Below, in pieces: positions 1 through 5,103 of a stretch of DNA of 5,362 nt. How positions within the stretch are numbered: the stretch's first letter is position 1; each line of letters begins with the position of its first letter. Below the pieces are notes generated by a model. The model searched no databases and was not told the origin of the DNA. It saw only the letters and a program-made list of their open reading frames with translations. A program made the translations under genes and the position numbers. This DNA is from Candidatus Methanomethylophilaceae archaeon (lineage in GTDB: Archaea > Thermoplasmatota > Thermoplasmata > Methanomassiliicoccales > Methanomethylophilaceae): NCBI GenBank assembly GCA_017395275.1, contig JAFPVN010000169.1:1-5362 (forward strand), written 5' to 3'.

Positions 1-265
1 CCTTGTTGCTCTCGGAAAGTGTGAATCCATCTCCGAAGAACGGCGTGCTGTTGGAGATCCTCACCGGGACGGGGCCGTCGGTGTTCGCCACTGATTTCTT
101 GATGTACAGACCAGATCCCTCGCTGTTGACACGGCTGATGACGTTGAAGGCAGAACCGTCGTAGTCCACAGAATCCTTGTCATTGTTCAGAAGGAAAAAG
201 GTGGCCGTACCCGCGACCGCGACTACAGCGACCACGGCTATTGCTATGATTACCTTAGAATCCAT
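1..265 (-). CDS. Membrane-anchored exported protein, probable ABC transporter solute-binding protein (N-terminal 88 residues, partial)
   Basis: The ATG is at 265 on the minus strand and the frame stays open to the left edge, giving 88 residues without the C-terminus. Residues 1-4 (MDSK) precede one hydrophobic helix at about 5-26 (VIIAIAVVAVVAVAG...FFLL), followed by an acidic NNDKDS linker and a soluble region containing RVNSEGSGLYIKKS and TPFFGDGFTL. There is no cysteine lipobox, so the protein is probably held by an uncleaved or signal-peptidase-processed N-terminal helix and acts outside the membrane. The soluble part reminds me of the N-terminal lobe of solute-binding proteins annotated in Methanomassiliicoccales. 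That is recollection, not a diagnostic motif, and the ligand is unknown. A weak ribosome-binding site (AGGTAG, 271-276) lies 5 nt upstream of the start. It is divergent from the regulator at 485. The gene is well supported; the function is moderate to low. Confidence 0.7.
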   Translation of the reverse strand, partial: MDSKVIIAIAVVAVVAVAGTATFFLLNNDKDSVDYDGSAFNVISRVNSEGSGLYIKKSVANTDGPVPVRISNSTPFFGDGFTLSESNK

Positions 266-301
266 AGTATCTACCTGTTTGATGTCGTTACTCCAACATG
301 A

Positions 302-312
302 GTATATTATAC
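302..312 (-). promoter_or_regulatory. Putative TATA box of the solute-binding protein gene, symmetric GTATA-T-TATAC
   Basis: This 11-bp odd palindrome has 5-bp arms around one base. Its centre at 307 would place a minus-strand transcription start near 281, leaving a leader of about 16 nt that holds the AGGTAG site. A second AT-rich stretch (TATAATTTTTATC, about 319-331) could serve instead. The perfect palindrome TTATCGATAA (313-322) abuts it, so the two may form one operator-promoter block. The position fits archaeal TATA spacing, but nothing proves which stretch is used. Confidence 0.4.
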
Positions 313-363
313 TTATCGATAAAAATTATACAAATAGGATAATCACCCTTGCTTTAACCATCA

Positions 364-402
364 TTGTAATAAACCCTATATTCATATCTGTTTTGTAATA
401 AA
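364..402. repeat. Two direct copies of TTGTAATAAA in the divergent gap
   Basis: TTGTAATAAA occurs at 364-373 and again at 393-402, offset by 29 nt, between the two divergent promoters. The spacing is a little under three helical turns, so a protein could contact both copies. The surrounding sequence is very AT-rich, so chance is a serious alternative. Confidence 0.3.
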
Positions 403-440
403 TAAAAGGCGCCATATCCATGAATGCAGGGATTTTACTT

Positions 441-480
441 GCAAAAATGATAAATTTAAATATAAACTTATCATATTTGC
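441..480. repeat. 13-bp inverted repeat flanking the regulator's TATA box (candidate operator)
   Basis: The left arm GCAAAAATGATAA (441-453) and right arm TTATCATATTTGC (468-480) are reverse complements at 12 of 13 positions, separated by 14 nt (454-467). The spacer contains the TATA box, and the right arm ends 4 nt before the GTG start. A dimeric winged-helix protein bound here would cover the TATA box and transcription start, which suggests repression, most simply autoregulation by the product of the gene that follows. Confidence 0.65.
455..464 (+). promoter_or_regulatory. TATA box for a leaderless regulator transcript
   Basis: TTTAAATATA is centred at about 460, roughly 25 nt upstream of the GTG at 485. 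That places the predicted transcription start at or next to the start codon, consistent with a leaderless mRNA. No Shine-Dalgarno sequence precedes the start, which fits. The box lies inside the spacer of the 441-480 inverted repeat. Confidence 0.65.
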
Positions 481-484
481 ATAT

Positions 485-1348
485 GTGTTTACCGAATCCC
501 AACTGAATGTCCTATCTTCAGTAATGAACGGCCACAAGAGGCCTTCCGAGATATCCGCTTCCACGGGCATCAGCATCGCCCAGGTATACAAGGTGGCTAA
601 CAGTCTCGAGAGGATCGGACTGTTAAGCAAAGGGAGGGAACTATCGGTCACCAGGACTCCGCTCACGGCAAGTCTTGCCGGTGTGTTTCAGTACGCGCCC
701 AATGTTCCCAAGGCGCTGTCGTCCAACGGAGCGGAGATACTGTCCGCATTGGATATACCTCGTACCGTCCCTGAGATCTGTGATCTGATGGGGCTCGATC
801 AGTCAAGGACTTATACGAAGATGAGGGAACTGTACGACCGCAGCATGGTGAAAAAGGAAGGTCGTTCATACTCAGTTAACACGAAGGCGTGGCCTGTACT
901 GACTCCTTTTATTAAGGATTACAGAAGATATCTGGAAATGAATCCCGATAGCGTCCCGGTTACGGCCAAGGTATACGGCCGCAGGGATGACGGGATACTG
1001 TTCCGCTGTCCTGACCCCGAGGGGTACCAGCAGACGGCGTTCTCCGCATACGGCGAATTCGACATCGATATCGTTCCGAACGGACATTACTGCACCACCA
1101 GCGATGGGTCCCCCACATTGGATACGGTATTCAGGGATTCGTTGGACGTCATATCGAAGGAGAACAGCTGGAGACTGAGGATGTTCGCGCTCATCTTCTA
1201 CTGCAAGTACAGGGACAGGATCACCGTGCCGGACTCACCGGTGATGGATGAGATCCGCGATGTTCTCGACGGGAAGGCCGTCAGAGGATGGGCCCCACTA
1301 TCCGAGATGCAGGAGCGCGCAGACATGTACGGGGTCGAACTGACATGA
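485..1348 (+). CDS. Tandem winged-helix transcriptional regulator, 287 residues
   Basis: A probable DNA-binding regulator. Residues about 4-57 form a MarR-like winged helix, with a helix-turn-helix around RPSEISASTGISIAQVYKVA and wing near LLSKGRELSV. Residues about 80-133 form a second one (TVPEICDLMGLDQSRTYTKM, wing near MVKKEGRSYSV). Residues 140-287 are a separate C-terminal domain with a segment around TAFSAYGEFDIDIVPNG, an amphipathic helix near 218-243 and a tail ending ADMYGVEL. This end faintly recalls archaeal AbiEi-like regulator domains, but I cannot assign it. GTG at 485 is chosen because it is the first start in frame and sits at the predicted transcription start. An ATG overlapping it at 483 is out of frame and stops after seven codons. 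The TATA box is enclosed by a 13-bp inverted repeat, suggesting autoregulation. A ferredoxin gene follows 31 nt downstream, probably co-transcribed. The effector is unknown. Confidence 0.85.
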   Translation: MFTESQLNVLSSVMNGHKRPSEISASTGISIAQVYKVANSLERIGLLSKGRELSVTRTPLTASLAGVFQYAPNVPKALSSNGAEILSALDIPRTVPEICDLMGLDQSRTYTKMRELYDRSMVKKEGRSYSVNTKAWPVLTPFIKDYRRYLEMNPDSVPVTAKVYGRRDDGILFRCPDPEGYQQTAFSAYGEFDIDIVPNGHYCTTSDGSPTLDTVFRDSLDVISKENSWRLRMFALIFYCKYRDRITVPDSPVMDEIRDVLDGKAVRGWAPLSEMQERADMYGVELT

Positions 1349-1368
1349 TAACGACTACAGAAAAGATG

Positions 1369-1373
1369 GGTGA
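1369..1373 (+). promoter_or_regulatory. Shine-Dalgarno site deciding the ferredoxin TTG start
   Basis: GGTGA, the core of the archaeal Shine-Dalgarno consensus, ends 6 nt before the TTG at 1380. No ATG or GTG in the ferredoxin frame lies between the regulator stop and the first cysteine motif, so this site supports the unusual TTG start. Confidence 0.75.
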
Positions 1374-1379
1374 GCTGAA

Positions 1380-1565
1380 TTGTCGAAGAAGAAAGCGCAC
1401 ATCATCCGCTCCTCGTGCAAGGGATGTCACGAATGCGTGGAGCTCTGTCCCTCGGAAGCGATATCCTTCGAGGACGGCGGTGCATGCATCGATCCGGACA
1501 GATGCACCGGCTGCGGTTCCTGCGTCACCATATGCAGGTTCGATGCGATAGTCCTCCGGACCTGA
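1380..1565 (+). CDS. Small 2[4Fe-4S] ferredoxin, 61 residues
   Basis: A bacterial-type dicluster ferredoxin, a soluble one-electron carrier. Motif one is C13-x2-C16-x2-C19-x3-C23-P; motif two is C42-x2-C45-x2-C48-x3-C52. C52 is followed by Arg, not the usual Pro, and there is one extra cysteine (C36) between the motifs. The length of 61 matches clostridial-type ferredoxins, so the gene is complete. The lysine-rich N-terminus (MSKKK) starts at TTG, supported by a GGTGA site 6 nt upstream. It lies 31 nt after the winged-helix regulator on the same strand with no clear promoter between, so it is probably transcribed from the regulator's promoter. Its redox partner is not visible here. The family call is very secure; pairing with the regulator hints at redox or iron-linked control, which is inference. 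Confidence 0.93.
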   Translation: MSKKKAHIIRSSCKGCHECVELCPSEAISFEDGGACIDPDRCTGCGSCVTICRFDAIVLRT

Positions 1566-1595
1566 TTCCCAATATCTGGTTCTTTTAAAAATATG

Positions 1596-1615
1596 AAAAA
1601 AAGGGGAGGTCCCCC
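1596..1615 (-). terminator. Terminator of the ABC export operon, between converging genes
   Basis: GGGGA-GG-TCCCC (1603-1614) is a perfect 5-bp stem with a 2-nt centre. Read on the minus strand it is followed by seven T (1602-1596), starting about 10 nt past the permease stop. On the plus strand the ferredoxin end is followed by TTTT at about 1582-1586, a weak archaeal oligo-T signal of its own. The 2-nt loop means the RNA hairpin would need to open a base pair, so the T-tract may be the main signal. Confidence 0.6.
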
Positions 1616-1624
1616 GTTTATGGT

Positions 1625-2653
1625 TCAGAACTCGCGCCTGATGAACATCACGAACGCGGCGACGAGGGCGACGAGACCCCAAACTATCATGACGAGGGTG
1701 TCATGCAGGTAGTCGGGCTCGGTGACCTGTCCGAGATTCATGGAACCAGCATCGAGTCCCCATACAAGATTGACCTGTGTTAAGAACGCAAGTGGGTTGT
1801 AACCGTTGTCAATCAAGATCTGCTGCCAGTTCTGCTTCAGGAATGTCTCTGGGTCGGACAGCATGGACACCACACTGTCCAGCATCTCGTTGGTGTAGTC
1901 CCTGTACTCGGATGACGAATTCTCGATGGATCCGGCACAGTCGTACAGCATCCACGACGTGTCCACGCTTGCCGCGTTGAGGACAAGCGACAGCGCCATG
2001 AAGATGACCGCGAGGATGACGAACGTGATGATCGTCGATGTGCTCGCCTTCTTGAGGAGCGAACTCACCAGCATGGCTATTCCCGTGGTCGCGAACGCGT
2101 ATGCGCACGCAAGACCGAACGACACCAGCATGTCGGGGCTGAACGACTGGTCCACCAGAAGACCGACCAGGATCGCCACCAGATAGTACAGGAAGGTGAA
2201 GCCGATGGTCACGAGCAGACATGCCAGCAGCTTTCCGGTGAATATGGACACCTTGCTAATCGGCCTGGTGAACACTATCAGGGCGGTGCGCTCCTCGTAC
2301 TCCGACACTATGCATATCGAGGCGAAGAGAGTGGATGCCATCAGCACTACCAGCGATGCGACGGCGACGAACATGAAGGGCTTCGCTTCGCTCCCGACGA
2401 GATACGGTGCGACGGCCAGAACGAAGATGATAGCAGCCAATATCAGCGAGAAGACGAGCATCCTCTTCCCGCTGAAGAACTTCTTGATCTCGTTCTTCAT
2501 GACCACGAAGGACTGCCTAACGGTCTCGGCGGGCCTGATGCCTCCGGACCTCTTCGTCTCCTTTTTCACGGCAGGTTCGGCCGGGACGGTCCCGACGGTC
2601 TCCTTGGTCTCGGTACCTGCAGTGTTCACGGATTCCTCTGTTGTCTCTGCCAT
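1625..2653 (-). CDS. ABC-2 type transporter permease, 342 residues
   Basis: The membrane subunit of an ABC exporter whose ATPase is encoded just upstream. A charged, Glu/Thr/Lys-rich cytoplasmic tail (1-60) is followed by six predicted helices: about 65-87, 92-116, 142-167, 175-200, 206-228 and 319-338. Helices 5 and 6 are separated by a large outside loop (229-317). The segment EYEERTALIVFTRPISKVSIFTGK (118-141), between helices 2 and 3, is the typical ABC-2 cytoplasmic stretch that contacts the ATPase. The C-terminus IRREF is basic, consistent with an inside location. ATG 2653 is preferred over an upstream ATG at 2731 because it follows a strong GAGGTGAT site by 3 nt and the extra 26 residues would just be the ATPase gene read out of frame. 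Only 4 nt separate it from the ATPase stop. Substrate unknown; the NosY-like architecture is common to many exporters. Confidence 0.9.
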   Translation of the reverse strand: MAETTEESVNTAGTETKETVGTVPAEPAVKKETKRSGGIRPAETVRQSFVVMKNEIKKFFSGKRMLVFSLILAAIIFVLAVAPYLVGSEAKPFMFVAVASLVVLMASTLFASICIVSEYEERTALIVFTRPISKVSIFTGKLLACLLVTIGFTFLYYLVAILVGLLVDQSFSPDMLVSFGLACAYAFATTGIAMLVSSLLKKASTSTIITFVILAVIFMALSLVLNAASVDTSWMLYDCAGSIENSSSEYRDYTNEMLDSVVSMLSDPETFLKQNWQQILIDNGYNPLAFLTQVNLVWGLDAGSMNLGQVTEPDYLHDTLVMIVWGLVALVAAFVMFIRREF

Positions 2654-2656
2654 GGT

Positions 2657-2664
2657 ATCACCTC
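2657..2664 (-). promoter_or_regulatory. Ribosome-binding site of the permease containing the ATPase stop codon
   Basis: On the minus strand GAGGTGAT is followed by ACC and the permease ATG. The TGA within it (2660-2658) is the stop codon of the ATPase. A ribosome ending on the ATPase therefore sits on the permease Shine-Dalgarno sequence, which suggests translational coupling of the two subunits. Confidence 0.85.
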
Positions 2665-3542
2665 GACTCCTTGATGAGATCCAGATAGATGGTCTCCAGG
2701 GAATTCTCGATCTCCGACAGACTGAAGACACGTATGCCGGTCTCGTGGATGTCGTTGAACAGCTTCTCCTGCTCCCTGGCCCCGCCCATGATCTTCACTA
2801 TCGCTTCATTCCCGCCGTTGCGCTGGGCGTCCACGACGTTGTCCAACTCCTTTATCCTCTCCAGGACCTCGGGCGTGGGCTCCTCCATCATCCTAACGGT
2901 GATGCCGCGGTAGTCGGCGTACGCTTTGATTATATCGATGTCGTCATGCACCAGCAGCTTCCCGTGGTTGACCATGGCGACGCGGTCGCAGAGGTCGGAG
3001 ACCTCGTGCATCATGTGCGAGCTCATGAGGATGGTGAGGTCGTTGGTGTCGTTCCTCAGGTTCTTGAGGATCTCCCTCATCTCCGCCATACCCCTCGGAT
3101 CCAGTCCGGAGGTGGGCTCGTCTAGGATGATGACCTTGGGCTCGTTGAGCAGCGCCTGCCCCAATGCGATCCTCTGCCTCATACCTTTGGAGAACGTTCC
3201 GAGCTTCTTGTCGCCCCATGCCTCCATCTTCACCTTGGTGAGGATCTCCTCGGTCTGGGTCTTTATCGATTCGGAGCTCATGCCTATGATCTCGCCTATG
3301 TACTTCAGGGTCTGACGGGGGGTCAGGTAGGGATAGAACTCGGGGGTCTCCACGACGGTCCCGACATCGGCTAGGGCCCCTCTCGGGTCCTTGACGACAT
3401 CGACTCCGTTGAGGTATGCCGAACCTGATGTAGCATGTATGAGGTTCGTCAGGATCTTCAGGGTGGTGCTCTTCCCGGCACCGTTCGGTCCGAGCAGTCC
3501 GGTGAAGCTGTTCCTCTTTATACTGAGGTTCAGGTCGTCCAC
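2658..3542 (-). CDS. ABC-2 type transporter ATPase, main reading frame (294 residues, N-terminus displaced by a frameshift)
   Basis: The ATP-hydrolysing subunit of the exporter. Counting the GTG at 3542 as residue 1: Walker A GPNGAGKST at 18-26, an ETPEFYPYLT stretch at 65-74 with Glu where many ABC proteins have the Q-loop Gln (seen in BcrA-like exporters), signature FSKGMRQR at 117-124, Walker B VIILDEP at 137-143, D-loop SGLD at 145-148, H-loop His at 176, then a C-terminal regulatory region of about 110 residues. All catalytic motifs are intact. The frame begins abruptly at VDDLNLSIKR; ABC ATPases normally have about 20 residues before this. Those residues are present just upstream in another frame (3601-3542), one base out of phase. 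With them the protein would be about 314 residues, the usual family length. Expression could come from restart at this GTG, but no Shine-Dalgarno is seen there. The permease follows, translationally coupled. Confidence 0.9.
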   Translation of the reverse strand: MDDLNLSIKRNSFTGLLGPNGAGKSTTLKILTNLIHATSGSAYLNGVDVVKDPRGALADVGTVVETPEFYPYLTPRQTLKYIGEIIGMSSESIKTQTEEILTKVKMEAWGDKKLGTFSKGMRQRIALGQALLNEPKVIILDEPTSGLDPRGMAEMREILKNLRNDTNDLTILMSSHMMHEVSDLCDRVAMVNHGKLLVHDDIDIIKAYADYRGITVRMMEEPTPEVLERIKELDNVVDAQRNGGNEAIVKIMGGAREQEKLFNDIHETGIRVFSLSEIENSLETIYLDLIKESR

Positions 3543-3601
3543 GCGACGAAGGATCCGAACTCCCTTCTGAGATTGACAATCTCTATGGGATCTTCTGTCA
3601 T
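3530..3601 (-). pseudogene. Out-of-frame N-terminus of the ABC ATPase (single-base frameshift)
   Basis: ATG 3601 opens a 23-codon frame, MTEDPIEIVNLRREFGSFVA then WTT and TGA (3532-3530). The first 20 residues are the beta-strand and A-loop region expected before VDDLNLSI in the main frame (family pattern: I-x-L-x-x-x-F-G-x-x-x-A-V-D-x-L). Between this ATG and the main-frame GTG at 3542 lie 59 nt, not 60, so one base is missing near 3541-3544. GCGGTG reduced to GCGTG would explain it exactly. The TATA box lies about 25 nt upstream of this ATG, marking it as the original leaderless start. It could be a real mutation or a sequencing or assembly error. No slippery heptamer supports programmed frameshifting. 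Confidence 0.85.
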
Positions 3602-3619
3602 GTCCCGCTCATTAATTAT

Positions 3620-3631
3620 CTTATATATAAC
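3620..3631 (-). promoter_or_regulatory. TATA box of the ABC export operon
   Basis: On the minus strand GTTATATATAAG is centred at about 3625, placing a transcription start near 3600. This coincides with the ATG at 3601 and suggests a leaderless ATPase mRNA. It is among the clearest TATA boxes in the window. Confidence 0.75.
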
Positions 3632-3674
3632 ACTATGAAAACCGAGGGCTTCAACGTCGGATGAGGGGCTCAAA

Positions 3675-3688
3675 ACCGTTTATACGGT
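3675..3688 (+). promoter_or_regulatory. Putative TATA element of the metallophosphoesterase gene within a small palindrome
   Basis: TTTATA (3679-3684) would give a transcription start near 3708 and a leader of about 22 nt before the ATG at 3730. It is enclosed by a perfect 5-bp inverted repeat, ACCGT-TTAT-ACGGT. The leader holds GGAGG at 3712-3716, 13 nt from the start and therefore further than usual. Confidence 0.4.
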
Positions 3689-3729
3689 CAGAACATATCA
3701 ATGTCAGGGAAGGAGGGTCGGCGGATACC

Positions 3730-4842
3730 ATGGCAGTGGCATTCTTCATCTTCGAGACGGTGCTGGCATGGATAGTGCTGACCGCGATCCAGATCCCTCT
3801 CAGGGACGGAGAGCACAGGGTCGCACGTACGGCCGTCTTCGTAGCGAAGCTACTCCTCATCCCCACGGTGGCGATGCTGTTCGTCAGCATCGTATGGCCG
3901 ATGCCCTACACCCACGGCGACATCCTGTGCGCCATTTACGTCGCGCTGATCGGCGATGTTGTAGCGAGCGTTTTGGAATACATCATCCGCAGGATAAGGG
4001 CTAGGAAGGATGAGGGACTGCGCCACGGGTTCGATCACAGGATAGGTGCTCCGCTCGCTCTGGTGGTATGCGTCATCGTGCTCACCTTCGGGACGATCAA
4101 CGCCGGGACGCTGCACACCGACACACACGATTGGCAGGCGGACGGGCTCGAGCAGACCCATACCTTCGCCTTCGCGGCCGATCTTCACACCGGGTCGGCG
4201 CAGTCGATGGACGTGCTCAGGGATTTCTGCAGGCAGGTGAACCAATCCGATGCCGAGTTCCTGATCCTCGGAGGCGACGTCACGGACGAGCTGACCACCT
4301 ACGAGGACATGGTCGAGACCTACAGGATACTCTCCACGGTCGACATCCCAATGTACATGATATACGGGAACCACGACAGGCAGCCCGACGCGCATTACGT
4401 CGGGGGACGGACATACACCGACGAACAGCTGCTGGCCGCGATAAACGATGCGGGGATCACCCTCCTTACCGACGATTATGTCCTCGTGGCTCCAGATCTC
4501 GTCCTCCTCGGAAGGGAGGACATCAGCGCAGGCGATGACAGGAAGGCATGGTCCGATCTTGTCAACCCCTATACCGGAAAGACGCTGATAGTCGCCGACC
4601 ACCAGCCCTACGACAATGAGCAGCTGAAGGCCGAGGAATCCGCCCTGCAGCTGTCTGGACATACCCATGCGGGACAGCTGTGGCCGCTGCAGGCGGCATA
4701 CAGGCTGTTGGGGCTCCAGGCGTACGGGGATTTTTGTTATTCCCATACCCATCTGTACGTCACGCCGGGATTCGGCGTATGGGACGTGCCACTGCGTACG
4801 GAAGCCCACTGCGCTTGGGAGCTCATCACGATCCACCCGTGA
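3730..4842 (+). CDS. Membrane-anchored calcineurin-type metallophosphoesterase, 370 residues (COG1408/YkuE-like)
   Basis: A two-metal phosphoesterase on a membrane anchor. Predicted helices lie at about 4-22, 34-57, 63-88 and 107-124. The catalytic domain (145-370) holds the family motifs in order: AADLHTG (D151, H153), GGDVTDE (D183), YGNHDR (N214, H215), ADHQP (H291) and SGHTHAGQLWPL (H311, H313). All expected metal ligands are present. Basic residues cluster in the loops after helices 1 and 3 (23-33, 88-106), so by the positive-inside rule the catalytic domain faces outward. ATG 3730 is chosen because the hydrophobic helix begins there; an ATG at 3661 would add 23 polar residues and overlap the candidate TATA box. 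Bacterial relatives cleave phosphate esters or pyrophosphates at the membrane; the archaeal substrate is unknown. It is divergent from the ABC operon across 128 nt, with no visible partner gene. Confidence 0.92.
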   Translation: MAVAFFIFETVLAWIVLTAIQIPLRDGEHRVARTAVFVAKLLLIPTVAMLFVSIVWPMPYTHGDILCAIYVALIGDVVASVLEYIIRRIRARKDEGLRHGFDHRIGAPLALVVCVIVLTFGTINAGTLHTDTHDWQADGLEQTHTFAFAADLHTGSAQSMDVLRDFCRQVNQSDAEFLILGGDVTDELTTYEDMVETYRILSTVDIPMYMIYGNHDRQPDAHYVGGRTYTDEQLLAAINDAGITLLTDDYVLVAPDLVLLGREDISAGDDRKAWSDLVNPYTGKTLIVADHQPYDNEQLKAEESALQLSGHTHAGQLWPLQAAYRLLGLQAYGDFCYSHTHLYVTPGFGVWDVPLRTEAHCAWELITIHP

Positions 4843-4899
4843 ATCGCCGTTTTCTATCCGATAACGAGCCCTGAACGCACGGTCCCGAGGCCCGGGGAT

Positions 4900-4919
4900 G
4901 CTAACTCGCTACAGTTAGT
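4900..4919. repeat. Inverted repeat just upstream of the small-gene TATA box
   Basis: CTAACT (4901-4906) and AGTTAG (4913-4918) are perfect reverse complements around CGCTAC, with a possible G-T pair outside. The element ends about 7 nt before the TATA box at 4926, a position suited to an activator or repressor site for the small gene. It could equally be a hairpin in the metallophosphoesterase mRNA tail. No T-run follows. Confidence 0.35.
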
Positions 4920-4925
4920 GTCCGA

Positions 4926-4933
4926 CTTATATA
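4926..4933 (+). promoter_or_regulatory. TATA box of the 44-residue gene
   Basis: CTTATATA is centred near 4929-4930, about 28 nt before the ATG at 4958 and followed by a C-run. The predicted start of transcription lies within two or three bases of the ATG, giving a leaderless or nearly leaderless mRNA. No Shine-Dalgarno sequence precedes the ATG. Confidence 0.65.
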
Positions 4934-4957
4934 CCCCCGCAATGCGAGCTTCTAACC

Positions 4958-5092
4958 ATGAAGCAGATAACTCTCTTCAGGACCAAAAGAAAAGCCATGC
5001 GTGCGAACAAGAAGGGCGGCATCGAGGGACTCCCCCTGCAGCTGCTGATCATCATCGTGGTCGCGAGCCTCGGACTCGCGATCATTCCGTGA
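4958..5092 (+). CDS. 44-residue membrane protein with type IV pilin-like N-terminus
   Basis: This short gene begins ATG-AAG-CAG at 4958 and ends at TGA 5090-5092. Residues 1-19 are strongly basic (FRTKRKAMRANKK). They are followed by GG at 20-21, then IEGLPLQ and a hydrophobic helix at about 28-43 (LQLLIIIVVASLGLAIIP). A basic leader, Lys-Lys-Gly at the boundary, a Glu a few residues into the mature part and an immediate helix are the layout of archaeal prepilins (class III signal peptides). Typical pilins carry a globular domain after the helix; here the stop follows at once, and I saw no continuation in the other frames. It may be a minor pilin-like assembly or anchor protein, a remnant, or an unrelated single-pass peptide. 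Its own leaderless TATA promoter and high third-position GC support it as a real gene. Function is uncertain. Confidence 0.65.
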   Translation: MKQITLFRTKRKAMRANKKGGIEGLPLQLLIIIVVASLGLAIIP

Positions 5093-5103
5093 AGACCGCA
5101 AAA

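Noticed and set aside
177..398. Plus-strand 73-codon frame with a hydrophobic end
   Set aside because: It overlaps the solute-binding gene in antisense and extends into AT-rich promoter DNA; the hydrophobicity comes from AT-rich codons.
1281..1682. Minus-strand frame opposite the ferredoxin
   Set aside because: It would cross the terminator and overlap the ferredoxin and permease end; the ferredoxin cysteine motifs prove the plus-strand reading.
2654..2731. Upstream ATG (2731) for the permease
   Set aside because: The 26 extra residues are the ATPase end read in another frame; the ATG at 2653 has a strong Shine-Dalgarno at 3 nt.
2196..3125. Plus-strand open frame (309 codons) across the ABC operon
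   Set aside because: It runs antisense to both the permease and the ATPase, whose motifs are unambiguous, and has no promoter or ribosome-binding site.
3530..3550. Programmed ribosomal frameshifting in the ATPase
   Set aside because: No slippery heptamer or obvious downstream structure is seen at the junction; a one-base deletion or sequence error is simpler.
2944..3579. Minus-strand 211-codon frame overlapping the ATPase
   Set aside because: It is a shifted reading of the ATPase gene, rich in Arg, Pro and His with no domain, typical of out-of-frame GC-rich DNA.
3661..3732. Upstream ATG (3661) for the metallophosphoesterase
   Set aside because: It would add 23 polar residues before the first helix, overlaps the candidate TATA element and lacks a ribosome-binding site; ATG 3730 fits better.
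3850..4836. Long minus-strand open frame (328 codons) opposite the metallophosphoesterase
   Set aside because: It is antisense to a gene carrying every metallophosphoesterase motif; the translation has no recognisable domain and arises from the high GC of the true gene.
4843..4900. Strong terminator after the metallophosphoesterase
   Set aside because: Only a TTTT run at about 4850 and a GC-rich stretch (4883-4897) without a T-tract are present; too weak to call.
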